DNA of 64,000 nucleotides from Acidobacteriaceae bacterium (lineage in GTDB: Bacteria; Acidobacteriota; Terriglobia; Terriglobales; Acidobacteriaceae), in contig JASHRF010000010.1 of assembly GCA_030037545.1 (NCBI GenBank), positions 27,045 through 91,044 on the forward strand. The letters are read 5' to 3'. A program made the position numbers and the translations under genes. The notes below the pieces were generated by a model. The model saw only the letters and a list, made by a program, of their open reading frames with translations, was not told the DNA's origin and did no database searches. Shown here one piece after another: positions 25,829 to 34,673 of this stretch (positions within the stretch are counted from its first letter, which is position 1; every line of letters starts with the position of its first letter).

Positions 25829-28800
25829 TTACGTTGTCGCCACCCTCTCTTTCTCGCTCTCTCTCAGCGTATGAGAACTGAGTCTTTCTTTGCGTAGCTC
25901 GTGCCGCTTCATAAGCAGAAAGAAGACCGGAACCAAAATCAGAACGTGAATCGTCGATGTGATCATTCCGCCGACGATGGGTGCGGCGATCGGCTTCATC
26001 ACATCGGAGCCGATGCCCGACTCCCAGAGGATGGGCGCAAGGCTGAGAATCACTGCGGTGACCGTCATCAACTTGGGGCGAAGCCGTTGGACTGCACCGG
26101 CGATGGTGGCCTGCACCAGGTCGGCCTCGGTCAGAGGCGTGTCTTGCTTCATTCGCTCCTCAAGCGCCTCATGCAGGTAGACCACCATCACCACGCCAGT
26201 TTCAACAGCGATGCCGAAGAGCGCAATGTAGCCGACCCACACAGCCACGCTGAAGTTGTATCCAAGCAGCCACTGCAACAAGAGCCCGCCTGACATGGCG
26301 TAGAACGTGGGGAAGATGAGCACCGCAGCCTCGGCAACTGATTTGAAGACCAGGTAGAGGAGCATAAAGATGACGAAGAAGACGATCGGCAAAATGATCA
26401 TGAGCCGCTGCTTGGCCCGCATCTCGAATTCATACTCTCCCGCCCAGCGCCACGTGTAACCCACTGGAAGCGTCACTTTTTGCTGAAGCAGACGATTTGC
26501 CCGGTTGACGAAGCCGCCATAATCGCTCGTCTTCAGGTTGAGGTAAACGTAGCCGGTGAGCGAGCCGTCCTCATCGCGAATCATGGCGGGACCTCGCGAG
26601 TAGTAGACGCGGGCTACTTCACTCACGGGAATCTGCTCACCGGAGGGCGTTGAAATCAAAGCCTGCGAAAGGGTATTCGAGCTATCGCGAAAGTCATGCT
26701 GATAGCGGACCGCAATCGGAAACCGCTCGCGCCCTTCGATGTTCTCTGCAATGTCCATGCCGCCGATCTCGGAGGAAACAACGCGCTGCACGTCGGCAAC
26801 GGTAAGGCCGTAGCGCGCGGCTGCAGGACGGTTCACATCCACGTTGAGATAAAAACCCTGAGACACGCGCTCGGCATAGACACTGCTCGTCTCGGGCATG
26901 GTAGAGAGCACCTGCTGCATCTGTGCACCGAGGTCCTGAATGCGCGTCAAGTCGTTGCCCTGAATCTTGATCCCAATCGCCGTTTTGATCCCGGTGAGCT
27001 CCATATCGAGACGGTTTTCAACCGGCATGGTCCACGCGTTCGTGAGACCGGGAAATTGCAGTTTGTCGTCCATCTCGCGGATGAGCTTGTCGTAGGTTAT
27101 GCCAGGGCGCCATTGCTCTCGCGGCTTGAGCATGATGGTGGTGTCGTACATGTCGAGCGGGGCATTGTCTGTTGCGCTGTCGGAGCGGCCTACAGTTCCG
27201 AAGACTGTTGACACCTCTGGGAATGAGTGAATGATGCGGTCTTGCTGCTGCATGAGCGAGACGGCTTGCGTAATGGAGATTCCAGGCAGCGAACTCGGCA
27301 TGTAGAGGGAAGATCCTTCGTAGAGCGCCGGCATGAACTGGCTGCCGAGTTTAAAGCAGAGCGGAATCGTTGCTGCGAGGAAAGCGAGGTTGAGCGCGAC
27401 GACGATTTTCCAGTGACACAGGCACCAGCGCAGAACCGGGAGGTAGAGCGCCTGGCTGAGGCGGGCTGCGGGATTCTTCGATTCGGGCAACAGTTTGCCG
27501 CGCAGGAAGATCGGCAGGAGCGCGGGAACCAGGGTGATCGAAAGCAGCGAAGAGAAGATCAACGCGAGAGTTTTTGTCCACGCGAGTGGACGGAACATGC
27601 GGCCTTCCTGCGCTTCGAGCAGAAAGACAGGCAGGAACGATACGACAATGATGATGAGCGAGTAGAAGAGCGCGGGGCCGACCTGCTGCGCTGCGACGAC
27701 AAGGACGCGGCGGCGTTCCGGGCCATCAAGTTCATGGTCGCCATTGCGCTCGGCTATATGGCGGTAGCCGTTTTCCACCATCACGATAGCCGCATCGATA
27801 AGCACACCGATGGCCAACGCCAGCCCGCCCAGCGACATGATGTTCGAACTGACCTGCAAATAGTACATAGGGATGAACGCGGCCAGAACCGCGATGGGCA
27901 GCGTGATGATGGGCACGAGGGCTGAGCGGAAGTGGAACAGGAAGAAGATGCTGACGAAGCTGACGATGATCGCTTCGATGATCAGGTCGCGTTTGAGGGT
28001 ATGAATGGATTGGTTGATCAGCCAGGAGCGGTCATAGCCGGTGACGATTTCGACGCCGGGAGGCAATGAAGGACCAATCTCCCTGAGCTTGGCTTTTACG
28101 CCGTCGATGACATTGAGTGCATTCGTTCCATACCGCATGACCACAATGCCGCCGACAGTTTCGCCTTCTCCCTGCCAATCGGCTGCACCGCGCCGCGCGT
28201 CGGGGCCAAGGGTAACGGTGCCCAGGTCGCGTACCAGCACGGGTGTTCCATTCTTGTTCGCGACGGGAACATTTTCAAGATCCGCGACATTGCGCAGATA
28301 ACCGAGGCCGCGAATCATGTACTCCGCACCGCCCATCTCGAGTACGTCGCCGCCGACTTCGTTGGTGCTCTGCCTTACGCGGTCGATCACGGTGGAAGCC
28401 GGAATGCCGTAGGAGAAGAGCTTTTGCGGATCGAGGTTGACCTGATACTGCCGCACGAATCCCCCAATGCTGGCCACTTCGGCCACTCCCGGAACCGTTT
28501 CAAGCTGGTAGCGCAGGAACCAGTCCTGCAAAGTGCGCAGATCGGCGAGGCTGTGCTGGTGCGAGCGGTCGACGATGGCGTATTCGTAGACCCAGCCGGC
28601 GCCGGTTGCATCCGGACCGATGACGGGATTCACCCCAGCCGGCAGACGGCCCGCGAGCTGTTGCATGTATTCGGAGACGCGGGACCGCGCCCAGTAAAGA
28701 TCGGTGCTGTCATCGAAGATGACGAAGACGCAGGAGTCACCAAACATGGTTTGGGCGCGGACGTTTTTGACGTGAGGGGCGGAGAGAAGCGCCGTAACGA

Positions 28801-29005
28801 TGGGGTAGGTAACTTGGTCTTCGACGACATCGGGTGGTTCGCCTGGCCAGTTTGTGTGGACGACGACCTGCACGTCGCTGATGTCCGGCAGGGCGTCGAG
28901 AGGCACGCGCCGGAGCGACCAGATGCCGGCAATCGTCAGCAGCATCGCGCCTGTGAAAACGAGGAACGGATTACGAGCGCACCATGCAATCGTTCGCGAG
29001 ATCAT
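25829..29005 (-). CDS. cusA: Heavy-metal efflux RND pump (CusA/CzcA family)
   Basis: 1058 residues from ATG 29005, which overlaps the adaptor stop by one base (TGATG) and has GGGAGGA upstream. Family signatures are clear: N-terminal RTIAWCARNPFLVFTGAM, DVQVVVHTNWPGEPPDVVEDQ, GWVYEYAIVD, the TM4 segment LALAIGVLIDAAIVMVEN with the proton-relay Asp, YMPSSLPGISITQA and MPVENRLDMELTGIKTAIGI. The last two carry the Met positions used for Cu(I)/Ag(I) in CusA, so monovalent copper or silver is the better guess over Zn/Co/Cd. It is the inner-membrane engine of a three-part pump with the adaptor and TolC encoded just upstream. Confidence 0.92.
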   Translation of the reverse strand: MISRTIAWCARNPFLVFTGAMLLTIAGIWSLRRVPLDALPDISDVQVVVHTNWPGEPPDVVEDQVTYPIVTALLSAPHVKNVRAQTMFGDSCVFVIFDDSTDLYWARSRVSEYMQQLAGRLPAGVNPVIGPDATGAGWVYEYAIVDRSHQHSLADLRTLQDWFLRYQLETVPGVAEVASIGGFVRQYQVNLDPQKLFSYGIPASTVIDRVRQSTNEVGGDVLEMGGAEYMIRGLGYLRNVADLENVPVANKNGTPVLVRDLGTVTLGPDARRGAADWQGEGETVGGIVVMRYGTNALNVIDGVKAKLREIGPSLPPGVEIVTGYDRSWLINQSIHTLKRDLIIEAIIVSFVSIFFLFHFRSALVPIITLPIAVLAAFIPMYYLQVSSNIMSLGGLALAIGVLIDAAIVMVENGYRHIAERNGDHELDGPERRRVLVVAAQQVGPALFYSLIIIVVSFLPVFLLEAQEGRMFRPLAWTKTLALIFSSLLSITLVPALLPIFLRGKLLPESKNPAARLSQALYLPVLRWCLCHWKIVVALNLAFLAATIPLCFKLGSQFMPALYEGSSLYMPSSLPGISITQAVSLMQQQDRIIHSFPEVSTVFGTVGRSDSATDNAPLDMYDTTIMLKPREQWRPGITYDKLIREMDDKLQFPGLTNAWTMPVENRLDMELTGIKTAIGIKIQGNDLTRIQDLGAQMQQVLSTMPETSSVYAERVSQGFYLNVDVNRPAAARYGLTVADVQRVVSSEIGGMDIAENIEGRERFPIAVRYQHDFRDSSNTLSQALISTPSGEQIPVSEVARVYYSRGPAMIRDEDGSLTGYVYLNLKTSDYGGFVNRANRLLQQKVTLPVGYTWRWAGEYEFEMRAKQRLMIILPIVFFVIFMLLYLVFKSVAEAAVLIFPTFYAMSGGLLLQWLLGYNFSVAVWVGYIALFGIAVETGVVMVVYLHEALEERMKQDTPLTEADLVQATIAGAVQRLRPKLMTVTAVILSLAPILWESGIGSDVMKPIAAPIVGGMITSTIHVLILVPVFFLLMKRHELRKERLSSHTLRESEKERVATT

Positions 29006-30615
29006 CACATTCCTCCCGTGGCGTCGGCTGTGAGCTTTTGAGTCGCAATGACAGCGCCGGCGCGTTGAACGGTGACAGTCACTTGCCAAGTGCCTCCGGA
29101 GTCGAGTTCAAGAGGGCCTTCATAAATGCCTCGGCCTTTTGCAGCGAGTGACGCAGCTGCGCGTTCGGCTGCCATTCCCATCCCAGGCATGGCAGGCATG
29201 AAGAACGTGGCCGACACCTGGACTCCGTCCACTGGCTTTCCGCCGGCGCCAACAAGCTTGATGCGCACTGTGTTCTTGCCCTTCTGGAGGGTCGTAGGCT
29301 CGGTTGTCATTTCGATCTTGATCTGTTCGGGAGGGACACTAGATGATTGCGCCTGGGCGTATGCAGGATTTGCGCCTTGCTGCGGAGGGTTGAATGATCC
29401 GAGCGCTGCCTGAAGCTGTGCTTCGGAATCGACCAGGAAGTTCGCCGAGCTTACGACGCGGTCGCCCGGTTTTAGGCCTTTGACAACCACGATAGAGTCG
29501 TCTACCTGCAGACCGGTTTCAATCTCGCTCGGCTCAAGATTGCCGTCGCCGTGATCGATGAAGGCGATGGTTCGCGAGCCTGACTGAAAGACGGCGGATG
29601 CAGGAATCACGAGCTGCTTTCCAAGCGGGACGTTAATGCCAACGTTCACGTACATGCCAGGCTTGAGCACGACGCCGGGATTTCGGAAGACGAGGCGTAC
29701 GCGCACGGTGCGCGTGGCAGGATCGACCTGGGGAAGAATCTGATCGACGCGGCCGTTAAATGCACGGCCCGGATACGCATCGACAGTTACTTGTGCCGGA
29801 TCTCCGGGTCTCAGGCGGCCCACCGCGTCCTGAAAGACGTTGGCGTAGACCCACACGGTGGAGAGATCGGCGATGGTGTAGAGCTTGGTGTCAGGCTGCA
29901 CGTATGCGTTGGGCAGCGCGTTACGCTCGATGGTGAATCCAGATGCAGGCGATTCGACCGCAATTTCTCGCTGAACTTTTCCGCTCTGATCCAACGAAGT
30001 GATTTCCAACGCCGGAACGCCGAACTGACGCAGGCGCTCTTCAGCGGCATCCAGCAACCAGCCGCCCTCCTGCGCAGCCATTCCGTGCGGGCTGGGAGCG
30101 AGTGCCTTCTGGTTCTGTTTGGCCAACAGGTACTCTTGTTCGGTGCTCACCAGGTCGGGGCTGTAGATCGTGAATAGACACTGCCCCTTCTTCACGTACT
30201 GGTAGGTTGCGTTTGCGTAGACGTTCTGAATCCATCCGGAAAAGCGTGTCTGAACATAGGAAAGACTCTGCTCGTCGATATCCACGTTGCCGGGAATTTC
30301 CAGCTTGTCGCTGAGGTTTTTCACCTGTGCGGCAGCGGTAGTTACGCCAATCTGCTGCAGGCGCTGCGGCGAAATCTGGAATGGAGCGAGCTGCGGCTCT
30401 GTGCCTGGAGGAACCGTGCCTTGTGGGCCGCTGGGCGCGTTTTGACCCATTGCCGCGTCCGAGGCTGCCGGGCCACGTGCTACGACCGGGTCGCCGGTCT
30501 CACCGGTAGGCATTGGATGGTTGCGATGCAGGAGCAGATAGCCAACTCCCGCTGCGAGTGCAACACATGCCGTCAGAGTCATAAAGAATGCTTGTCGATA
30601 TAGGCGGTCGCTCAT
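29005..30615 (-). CDS. cusB: CusB-like efflux adaptor with C-terminal YtkA-like domain
   Basis: 536 residues. One N-terminal anchor (AFFMTLTACVALAAGVGYLLL) is followed by the CusB order: a beta-barrel piece (IGVTTAAAQVKNLSDKLEIPG), a short hairpin with YSPDLVSTEQEYLLAK, a lipoyl/barrel region (DLSTVWVYANVFQDAVGRLRPGD) and PGMYVNVGINVPLG. The last 110 residues are an extra FixH/YtkA-like sandwich (KIEMTTEPTTLQKGKNTVRI, VQVSATFFMPAMPGMGMAAE, GTWQVTVTVQRAG) with a Met-rich loop that could bind copper. It lies in the operon between tolC (ATGA overlap) and cusA (one-base overlap). The fused YtkA domain may act as a built-in metallochaperone, which is inferred. Confidence 0.9.
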   Translation of the reverse strand: MSDRLYRQAFFMTLTACVALAAGVGYLLLHRNHPMPTGETGDPVVARGPAASDAAMGQNAPSGPQGTVPPGTEPQLAPFQISPQRLQQIGVTTAAAQVKNLSDKLEIPGNVDIDEQSLSYVQTRFSGWIQNVYANATYQYVKKGQCLFTIYSPDLVSTEQEYLLAKQNQKALAPSPHGMAAQEGGWLLDAAEERLRQFGVPALEITSLDQSGKVQREIAVESPASGFTIERNALPNAYVQPDTKLYTIADLSTVWVYANVFQDAVGRLRPGDPAQVTVDAYPGRAFNGRVDQILPQVDPATRTVRVRLVFRNPGVVLKPGMYVNVGINVPLGKQLVIPASAVFQSGSRTIAFIDHGDGNLEPSEIETGLQVDDSIVVVKGLKPGDRVVSSANFLVDSEAQLQAALGSFNPPQQGANPAYAQAQSSSVPPEQIKIEMTTEPTTLQKGKNTVRIKLVGAGGKPVDGVQVSATFFMPAMPGMGMAAERAAASLAAKGRGIYEGPLELDSGGTWQVTVTVQRAGAVIATQKLTADATGGM

Positions 30616-31976
30616 TGGTTTGTCTCCTGCGTTGCTGCATTTGGCTGTTGTACCGTCGGCTCTATTGGTGCACCGACGGCGAGTTCAAGATCAGACATAC
30701 TTGTTGCAAAGTCGCCCATCGACTGAAACCACGCGAGGTTTACGTCGATGACCGTCATCTGACTGTCGATGAGGTCAAGAAGATCGGTCTGGTTGTTCTC
30801 GTAGGCGATGACTGCGGCATGAAGCGTGGCCTCGGCTTGCGGCTCAAGTGACTCGTGGTACATGCGCGCCAGGCGCTGCGCCGAACGAGCCTCGGCCAGT
30901 GCTTCGTCAATCTGCCCAAAGGCCGCATTGCGCATCGCGCCCACTTCGGCGTCCTGCTCTGTTACCTTCACTGCTGCCTCGTTCATTTCCGCGTCGTGCT
31001 TTTTGCGGTTGAGCCACGGCAGCGTCATTGAGCCCTCGAACATGTAGTTGTTGCGCGGGTCGGAGCCAGTGGGCATCAGCATGTATCCGCCGGCGACGCT
31101 GAAGTCGGGGACGTAGGCTTTGCCCGCGAGCAATTGCTCTTTACGGCTCCTGTCGGCCGCTGCCTGTGCTTCAAGTAAGTCTGGGCGCGACTGAAGCGAG
31201 AGTTGCTGCAATTGCTTTTCGGCCGGAAGATCCGTGCCGATTCCAAAGTCGCCCTGCACACGGATGGGAGTCGCCGGATCGCGGCCGAGCAGGGTGTTCA
31301 TTCGGACGCGCGCAACCTCGGCGTCGCGCTCGAAACGGATAATGTGCTCCTCAAGGCGGGTCATCGCGAGCTGAGCTTTTAGCACATCCTGCTGCGGGAC
31401 TTTGCCAACCGTGTACTTGATACGCGCTGCTTCAATGGCCTGGCGTGCGATGTCTACGTGCTGGTCGTGGATCCGCATCTCCTCCTGCGCCAGCAGAAGA
31501 TCGAAAAACGCCTTGCGCACTTCGACGCGAACTCGCAGGCGCACAGACTCCAGTTCGTCCTTTGCTACGGTCACGTCCGATTGCGCGATGCTGGCCTGGA
31601 GAGGTCGCGTTCCCGGGCCCGGCAGCGACTGGCCCAACATCAGCATGTTCTGCGCTGCGTTCAGGTCCCAGGGCTTGCTGAGTGGGACCTGCCAGTTGCG
31701 CAGCATGAATTGCGGATCGTCCAGCTTGCCCGTAGTGGGCACATGCGCCTCAGCCATAGCGACTTTGCGCGCCGCGACGTGAATCTCAGGATTTTCGGCA
31801 AGGGCGATGCGTTCGATTTCGTCCAGAGTCAGCGTGGGCGTTAATTGCTCAGGGGATTTGGGTGCATCAACAATGGCGCTGAAGCCAGCCAGTGGGTCAC
31901 TCGCTCCTTGAGCTTGCGCTTCGCTGCGGTCAGCAAAAACGGCAAATAAGCAAAGTACTGCGAATAGAGTTTTCAT
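30612..31976 (-). CDS. TolC-family outer-membrane protein of the Cus-like pump
   Basis: 454 residues from ATG 31976; GGGAGGA precedes it, while an upstream in-frame start at 32063 would add a non-secretory leader. The signal peptide is LFAVLCLFAVFADRSEAQA. Two helical OEP repeats follow, LTLDEIERIALAENPEIHVAA...SLPGPGTRPLQASIAQSDV and ADRSRKEQLLAGKAYVPDFSV...LPWLNRKKHDAEMNEA, the CusC/CzcC arrangement. It ends by ATGA overlap with the adaptor gene, and so belongs to one transcript with the adaptor and pump. Outer-membrane exit duct for metal ions. Confidence 0.9.
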   Translation of the reverse strand: MKTLFAVLCLFAVFADRSEAQAQGASDPLAGFSAIVDAPKSPEQLTPTLTLDEIERIALAENPEIHVAARKVAMAEAHVPTTGKLDDPQFMLRNWQVPLSKPWDLNAAQNMLMLGQSLPGPGTRPLQASIAQSDVTVAKDELESVRLRVRVEVRKAFFDLLLAQEEMRIHDQHVDIARQAIEAARIKYTVGKVPQQDVLKAQLAMTRLEEHIIRFERDAEVARVRMNTLLGRDPATPIRVQGDFGIGTDLPAEKQLQQLSLQSRPDLLEAQAAADRSRKEQLLAGKAYVPDFSVAGGYMLMPTGSDPRNNYMFEGSMTLPWLNRKKHDAEMNEAAVKVTEQDAEVGAMRNAAFGQIDEALAEARSAQRLARMYHESLEPQAEATLHAAVIAYENNQTDLLDLIDSQMTVIDVNLAWFQSMGDFATSMSDLELAVGAPIEPTVQQPNAATQETNQ

Positions 31977-32092
31977 TCCTCCCTCGAATCCATCCTCCGG
32001 CTTATGAGGCCGGTTCATGACATGGACGCGTGTTCGTGAGCGCGCAAAGCACACTTCGATCACGAAACCTCAATCAGAAATCGAGGGGATGA

Positions 32093-32458
32093 TCAGATTC
32101 GAAGGATGGTACTGGCGCCCGAAAGTGATCGCGGAGGTGGCGCCTTGGACGGACTTGGGCCTCGTCTCGTCGATAGGGAAAGGGCCGGAAGATCTATGGA
32201 AGCCAGCGTCTGCGACGAGCCCGTAGGAGTGCTGGTCACTGCGGCCCGGCCTGGCGGCAAGGCGGTATTGGAAGACTGCATCTGGCAGCAAGGATGAGCG
32301 GAGATCATTGCCGAATCGCAATCCATCATCCCCATCATCTTCATCGCCCGGCAGCATGGGTGGCCGGGCACAGCCGCCAGGCAGGCGAGTGCCGGAATCG
32401 CAGCCCACAGGGCCGCAACCGCCAGCATTAAAATCGCGCCTTTTCTGCCCATAGGCAT
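32093..32458 (-). CDS. Small secreted Cys/Met/His-rich protein heading the Cus-like operon
   Basis: 121 residues. Signal peptide: GRKGAILMLAVAALWAAIPALA. The mature start is packed with soft-metal ligands: CLAAVPGHPCCRAMKMMGMM then DCDSAMISAHPCCQMQSS, two HPCC units around a Met/Cys run. The rest is low-complexity Ser/Pro/Thr. No domain is known to me. Its place, about 115 bases before tolC-cusB-cusA on the same strand, suggests a periplasmic copper or silver binder or chaperone, as CusF is elsewhere, though it is not homologous to CusF. ATG 32458 or 32452 could be used; neither has a strong Shine-Dalgarno sequence. Confidence 0.65.
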   Translation of the reverse strand: MPMGRKGAILMLAVAALWAAIPALACLAAVPGHPCCRAMKMMGMMDCDSAMISAHPCCQMQSSNTALPPGRAAVTSTPTGSSQTLASIDLPALSLSTRRGPSPSKAPPPRSLSGASTILRI

Positions 32459-32510
32459 AGTCTAAACCGAACCCTTGCATCCAGCATCTGCTGACAGCTT
32501 CCTATATGCC

Positions 32511-32524
32511 GTGATCTAGATCAC
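32511..32524. promoter_or_regulatory. CRP/FNR-type palindrome upstream of the Cus-like operon
   Basis: GTGATCTAGATCAC is a perfect 14-base palindrome (CGTGATCTAGATCACA in context), close to the ideal CRP sequence. It lies 53 bases before the start of the Cys/Met-rich gene on the minus strand, a fitting position for an activator site of the metal efflux operon. It could also serve the plus strand, where only remnants follow. Confidence 0.6.
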
Positions 32525-33084
32525 AGTAAATCGGGCCACTTAGCTTGGTAACGGTAAACAATTCACACCCAACCAATCATCTGGACTCAGTTAGGACATG
32601 CAGAGCCAAATGCTCATCGGAACTTCAAAAGGCATCACAGACGGTCGATTTGAAACTCGGCGACTTGTCTTAAACCCAGGCGGCATTCTTATTGATGCGA
32701 AGACCAGCGAAGGTTTTTAACGGGTTCAGAGACTAAGCTAGTCGTATTTGTTCTTGCTTGGCCGACGGCCCTGGCAGTCGGAAAACCCTCGCATCATTCA
32801 GACGGAATCCTCGCCGGTCCCGGCTTTGGCCGTCGTCCTTGGCACTACGGTAGAAAGTACGCAAACGTGAACAATTTACGCGGCAACTGGGGTTTACAGG
32901 GGTCTTTTTGGCGAAAACCGCGCCGGAACTATTGTAGGTAAGCATTTTATGTTTCATACGAATACAAGTTTTCCCGCAACCTCCCGCTTTTGGCGTCGGC
33001 ATTGCTCTTGTAAAGGACAAGCGCAAGGAAACCATCATCCTGGAGTGAATTTGAAAAACCGCGTGAAAGATAGGAGGTTTAGGG
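32525..33084. other. Intergenic stretch without a supported gene
   Basis: About 560 bases. A 40-codon frame (32598-32720) lacks a correctly spaced Shine-Dalgarno sequence. A second open frame (32717-32938) encodes a signal-peptide-like run but has no start codon. I see no RNA gene or repeat here. The composition is more AT-rich than the flanks, in keeping with a relic or transferred zone. Confidence 0.45.
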
Positions 33085-33192
33085 ATGAAGACTGAAAAAG
33101 GCAGAAGCTTTACCTGGGGAAGTTGGCCTCGGACGGTATGCGCGTCGATCCTGATGTCATGTGCATTGATCCGAGCGTCAGAGTGTTATGAG
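33085..33192 (+). CDS. Possible 35-residue small protein
   Basis: An ATG at 33085 follows an excellent TAGGAGG Shine-Dalgarno sequence (33071-33077) with suitable spacing. The frame (MKTEKGRSFTWGSWPRTVCA, then SILMSCALIRASRVL) stops at 33190-33192 and overlaps a very short second frame. It might be a real small protein, a leader peptide for the membrane-protein gene 50 bases downstream, or the truncated start of a lost gene. No family is recognised. Confidence 0.28.
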
Positions 33193-33241
33193 CAAATCGC
33201 CGAGAGCAGGTTAGTGTGTTAGTCCATGAAAGGGCCCAACT

Positions 33242-33640
33242 GTGAGCACTCCTCAGGAACCGTATTACGAAGCGATGAATGTGGCGAGCGCACCTATCCG
33301 ATTTGCAAAAAGCATGGCGCAAGCGGCTCTCATCATTCCGCTACTAATTGAAGCTGGAATCCTATACCCTATCTATCTCACCTGTACCGGGCAAGCGGTC
33401 ACAGCGACATCACTGGTAATTTCCGGACTGACCGTTCTTGCTGTTTTCACCTTTTTCTATACCCCCTACTACTTCGTATTGGGTGGAGCAGCCTTTGCTG
33501 CTATATTCACGTTGGGTGTTCACTATCACGAGACCTTCATGTACGCCAGCAACTTCAGTCGATGGGGATATGCGTGGCTCATATTTGGGTTCCTTACCCT
33601 GGGTATCCTGCAAAAGTTCATCCGGAATCAATTGTTTTGA
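33242..33640 (+). CDS. Unknown four-helix membrane protein
   Basis: 132 residues from a GTG start with GAAAGGG upstream. Four hydrophobic helices are visible: AQAALIIPLLIEAGILYPIYL, TSLVISGLTVLAVFTFFYTP, YYFVLGGAAFAAIFTLGVHY and WGYAWLIFGFLTLGIL. Conserved-looking polar residues include a Tyr-rich amphipathic start (PQEPYYEAMN) and HYHETF in the third helix loop. I do not recognise the family. It stands just before the ctaD-qcrB remnant, so a small oxidase accessory subunit is conceivable, but that rests on position alone. Confidence 0.5.
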   Translation: MSTPQEPYYEAMNVASAPIRFAKSMAQAALIIPLLIEAGILYPIYLTCTGQAVTATSLVISGLTVLAVFTFFYTPYYFVLGGAAFAAIFTLGVHYHETFMYASNFSRWGYAWLIFGFLTLGILQKFIRNQLF

Positions 33641-33864
33641 TAAGTTAAAGCATCTCCAACCGCAAGCCAGCCGAACCCATCAGCGTTTGCACCGTCGTTC
33701 TACCAATCGACCAACTTCGCCCCAAAATTAATCCGGCCGATAGCAGTCCGTGCTGGATTCAATCAAGATCGATAAACGAAGCTGAGGGAGCGGATGAGCT
33801 GTCTTTGCAGGATCGGCTTCTTTTGCTCTCCGGGGCGCGCTAGCTTTGAACTTATGCAGAAGGC

Positions 33865-34092
33865 GGCGATGGCATTGGCGAACATCCATGGGTCTATGTG
33901 ATCTTTCTTCTCGCCACGGGAATGATCTCGCTGATCATTCCGGTATTTTCAAGGCACCCCATTGTTGGTTATCACTACATTGCCATCGCAACAGTCCTCA
34001 CCGGCGTGGTGGGCTTCGCCGTCTGGCTCCATCACATGTTTACGGTGGGCATGTCGGACATCGCCATGGGCATCTTCTCCGCCGGCAGCAAT
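33865..34092 (+). pseudogene. Haem-copper oxidase subunit I fragment (ctaD remnant)
   Basis: About 75 residues match an internal part of oxidase subunit I: GEHPWVYVIFLLATGMISLI, IPVFSRHPIVGYHYIAIATV and FAVWLHHMFTVGM. These hold the HPxVY segment and the His-His pair that bind CuB in intact enzymes. N-terminal helices, the haem a ligands and the whole C-terminal part are missing. At about 34085 the sequence passes into a cytochrome b fragment in another frame. This is a clear gene remnant. Confidence 0.75.
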
Positions 34093-34585
34093 CCTCACTG
34101 GAATCTTCATCGCCCTCTTCTTCAATGGCAGTAAAGGAGACGTGATTTATGAAGGCTCTTACCGTCCCCTCGATGGCGTGCACATGTCGGCGGCCTTCCG
34201 GTCCCTGCTCCACATCAGCTTCGATATTCCCGGCGGCCTGTTAATGCGACAGATGCATCACTGGGCCGCCGACATCTTCATCGGCGCCATCGTGGCGCAC
34301 CTGGCCCGCCTTTATTTCACCGCGGCATATCGAAAACCGCGCGAGATCAACTGGATTATCGGGCTCACCCTGCTGATTCTGGCCCTGGCCAACGGCTTCT
34401 TTGGATACTCATTGGGCGACGACATGCTTTCCGGCGCGGGGATGCGCATCGGCTATGCCATCCTTCTCTCCGTTCCCTTTATCGGACCGTATCTCGCGTT
34501 TCTCGTCTTTGGCGGCGTCGTTCCCACCGAGGCCGCCATCCTCCGGATGTACGCCTTGCACATCTTCGTCGTGCCGGCTTTGGAT
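34085..34585 (+). pseudogene. Cytochrome b fragment (qcrB remnant)
   Basis: About 165 residues align with the cytochrome b subunit of the actinobacterial-type bc complex: ILTGIFIALFFNGSKGDVIY, GSYRPLDGVHMSAAFRSLLH, GLLMRQMHHWAADIFIGAIV, YRKPREINWIIGLTLL, FFGYSLGDDMLSGAGMRIGY and LRMYALHIFVVPAL. The haem-bearing His residues of helices II and IV are visible. The start (before helix I end) and everything after helix IV are lost. It is joined directly to a ctaD fragment, as if the material between them had been deleted. Confidence 0.8.
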
Positions 34586-34673
34586 TCACGCCGTCGCCAA
34601 ATGTGGGAGCCGAGGAAGCCTGATGGCTTTTGTTTCGCGGCGGGATTTATGCCGCGGCCGTGAAAATCGGAAC

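Noticed and set aside
32598..32720. 40-codon frame starting MQSQMLIGTSKG
   Set aside because: The AGGA before it is only one base from the ATG, too close for a Shine-Dalgarno role, and no homology is recognised.
32717..32938. Frame encoding a signal-peptide-like run (LVVFVLAWPTALAVGKP)
   Set aside because: It has no ATG, GTG or TTG start near the hydrophobic part and no ribosome binding site. It may be a decayed secreted protein, but this cannot be supported.
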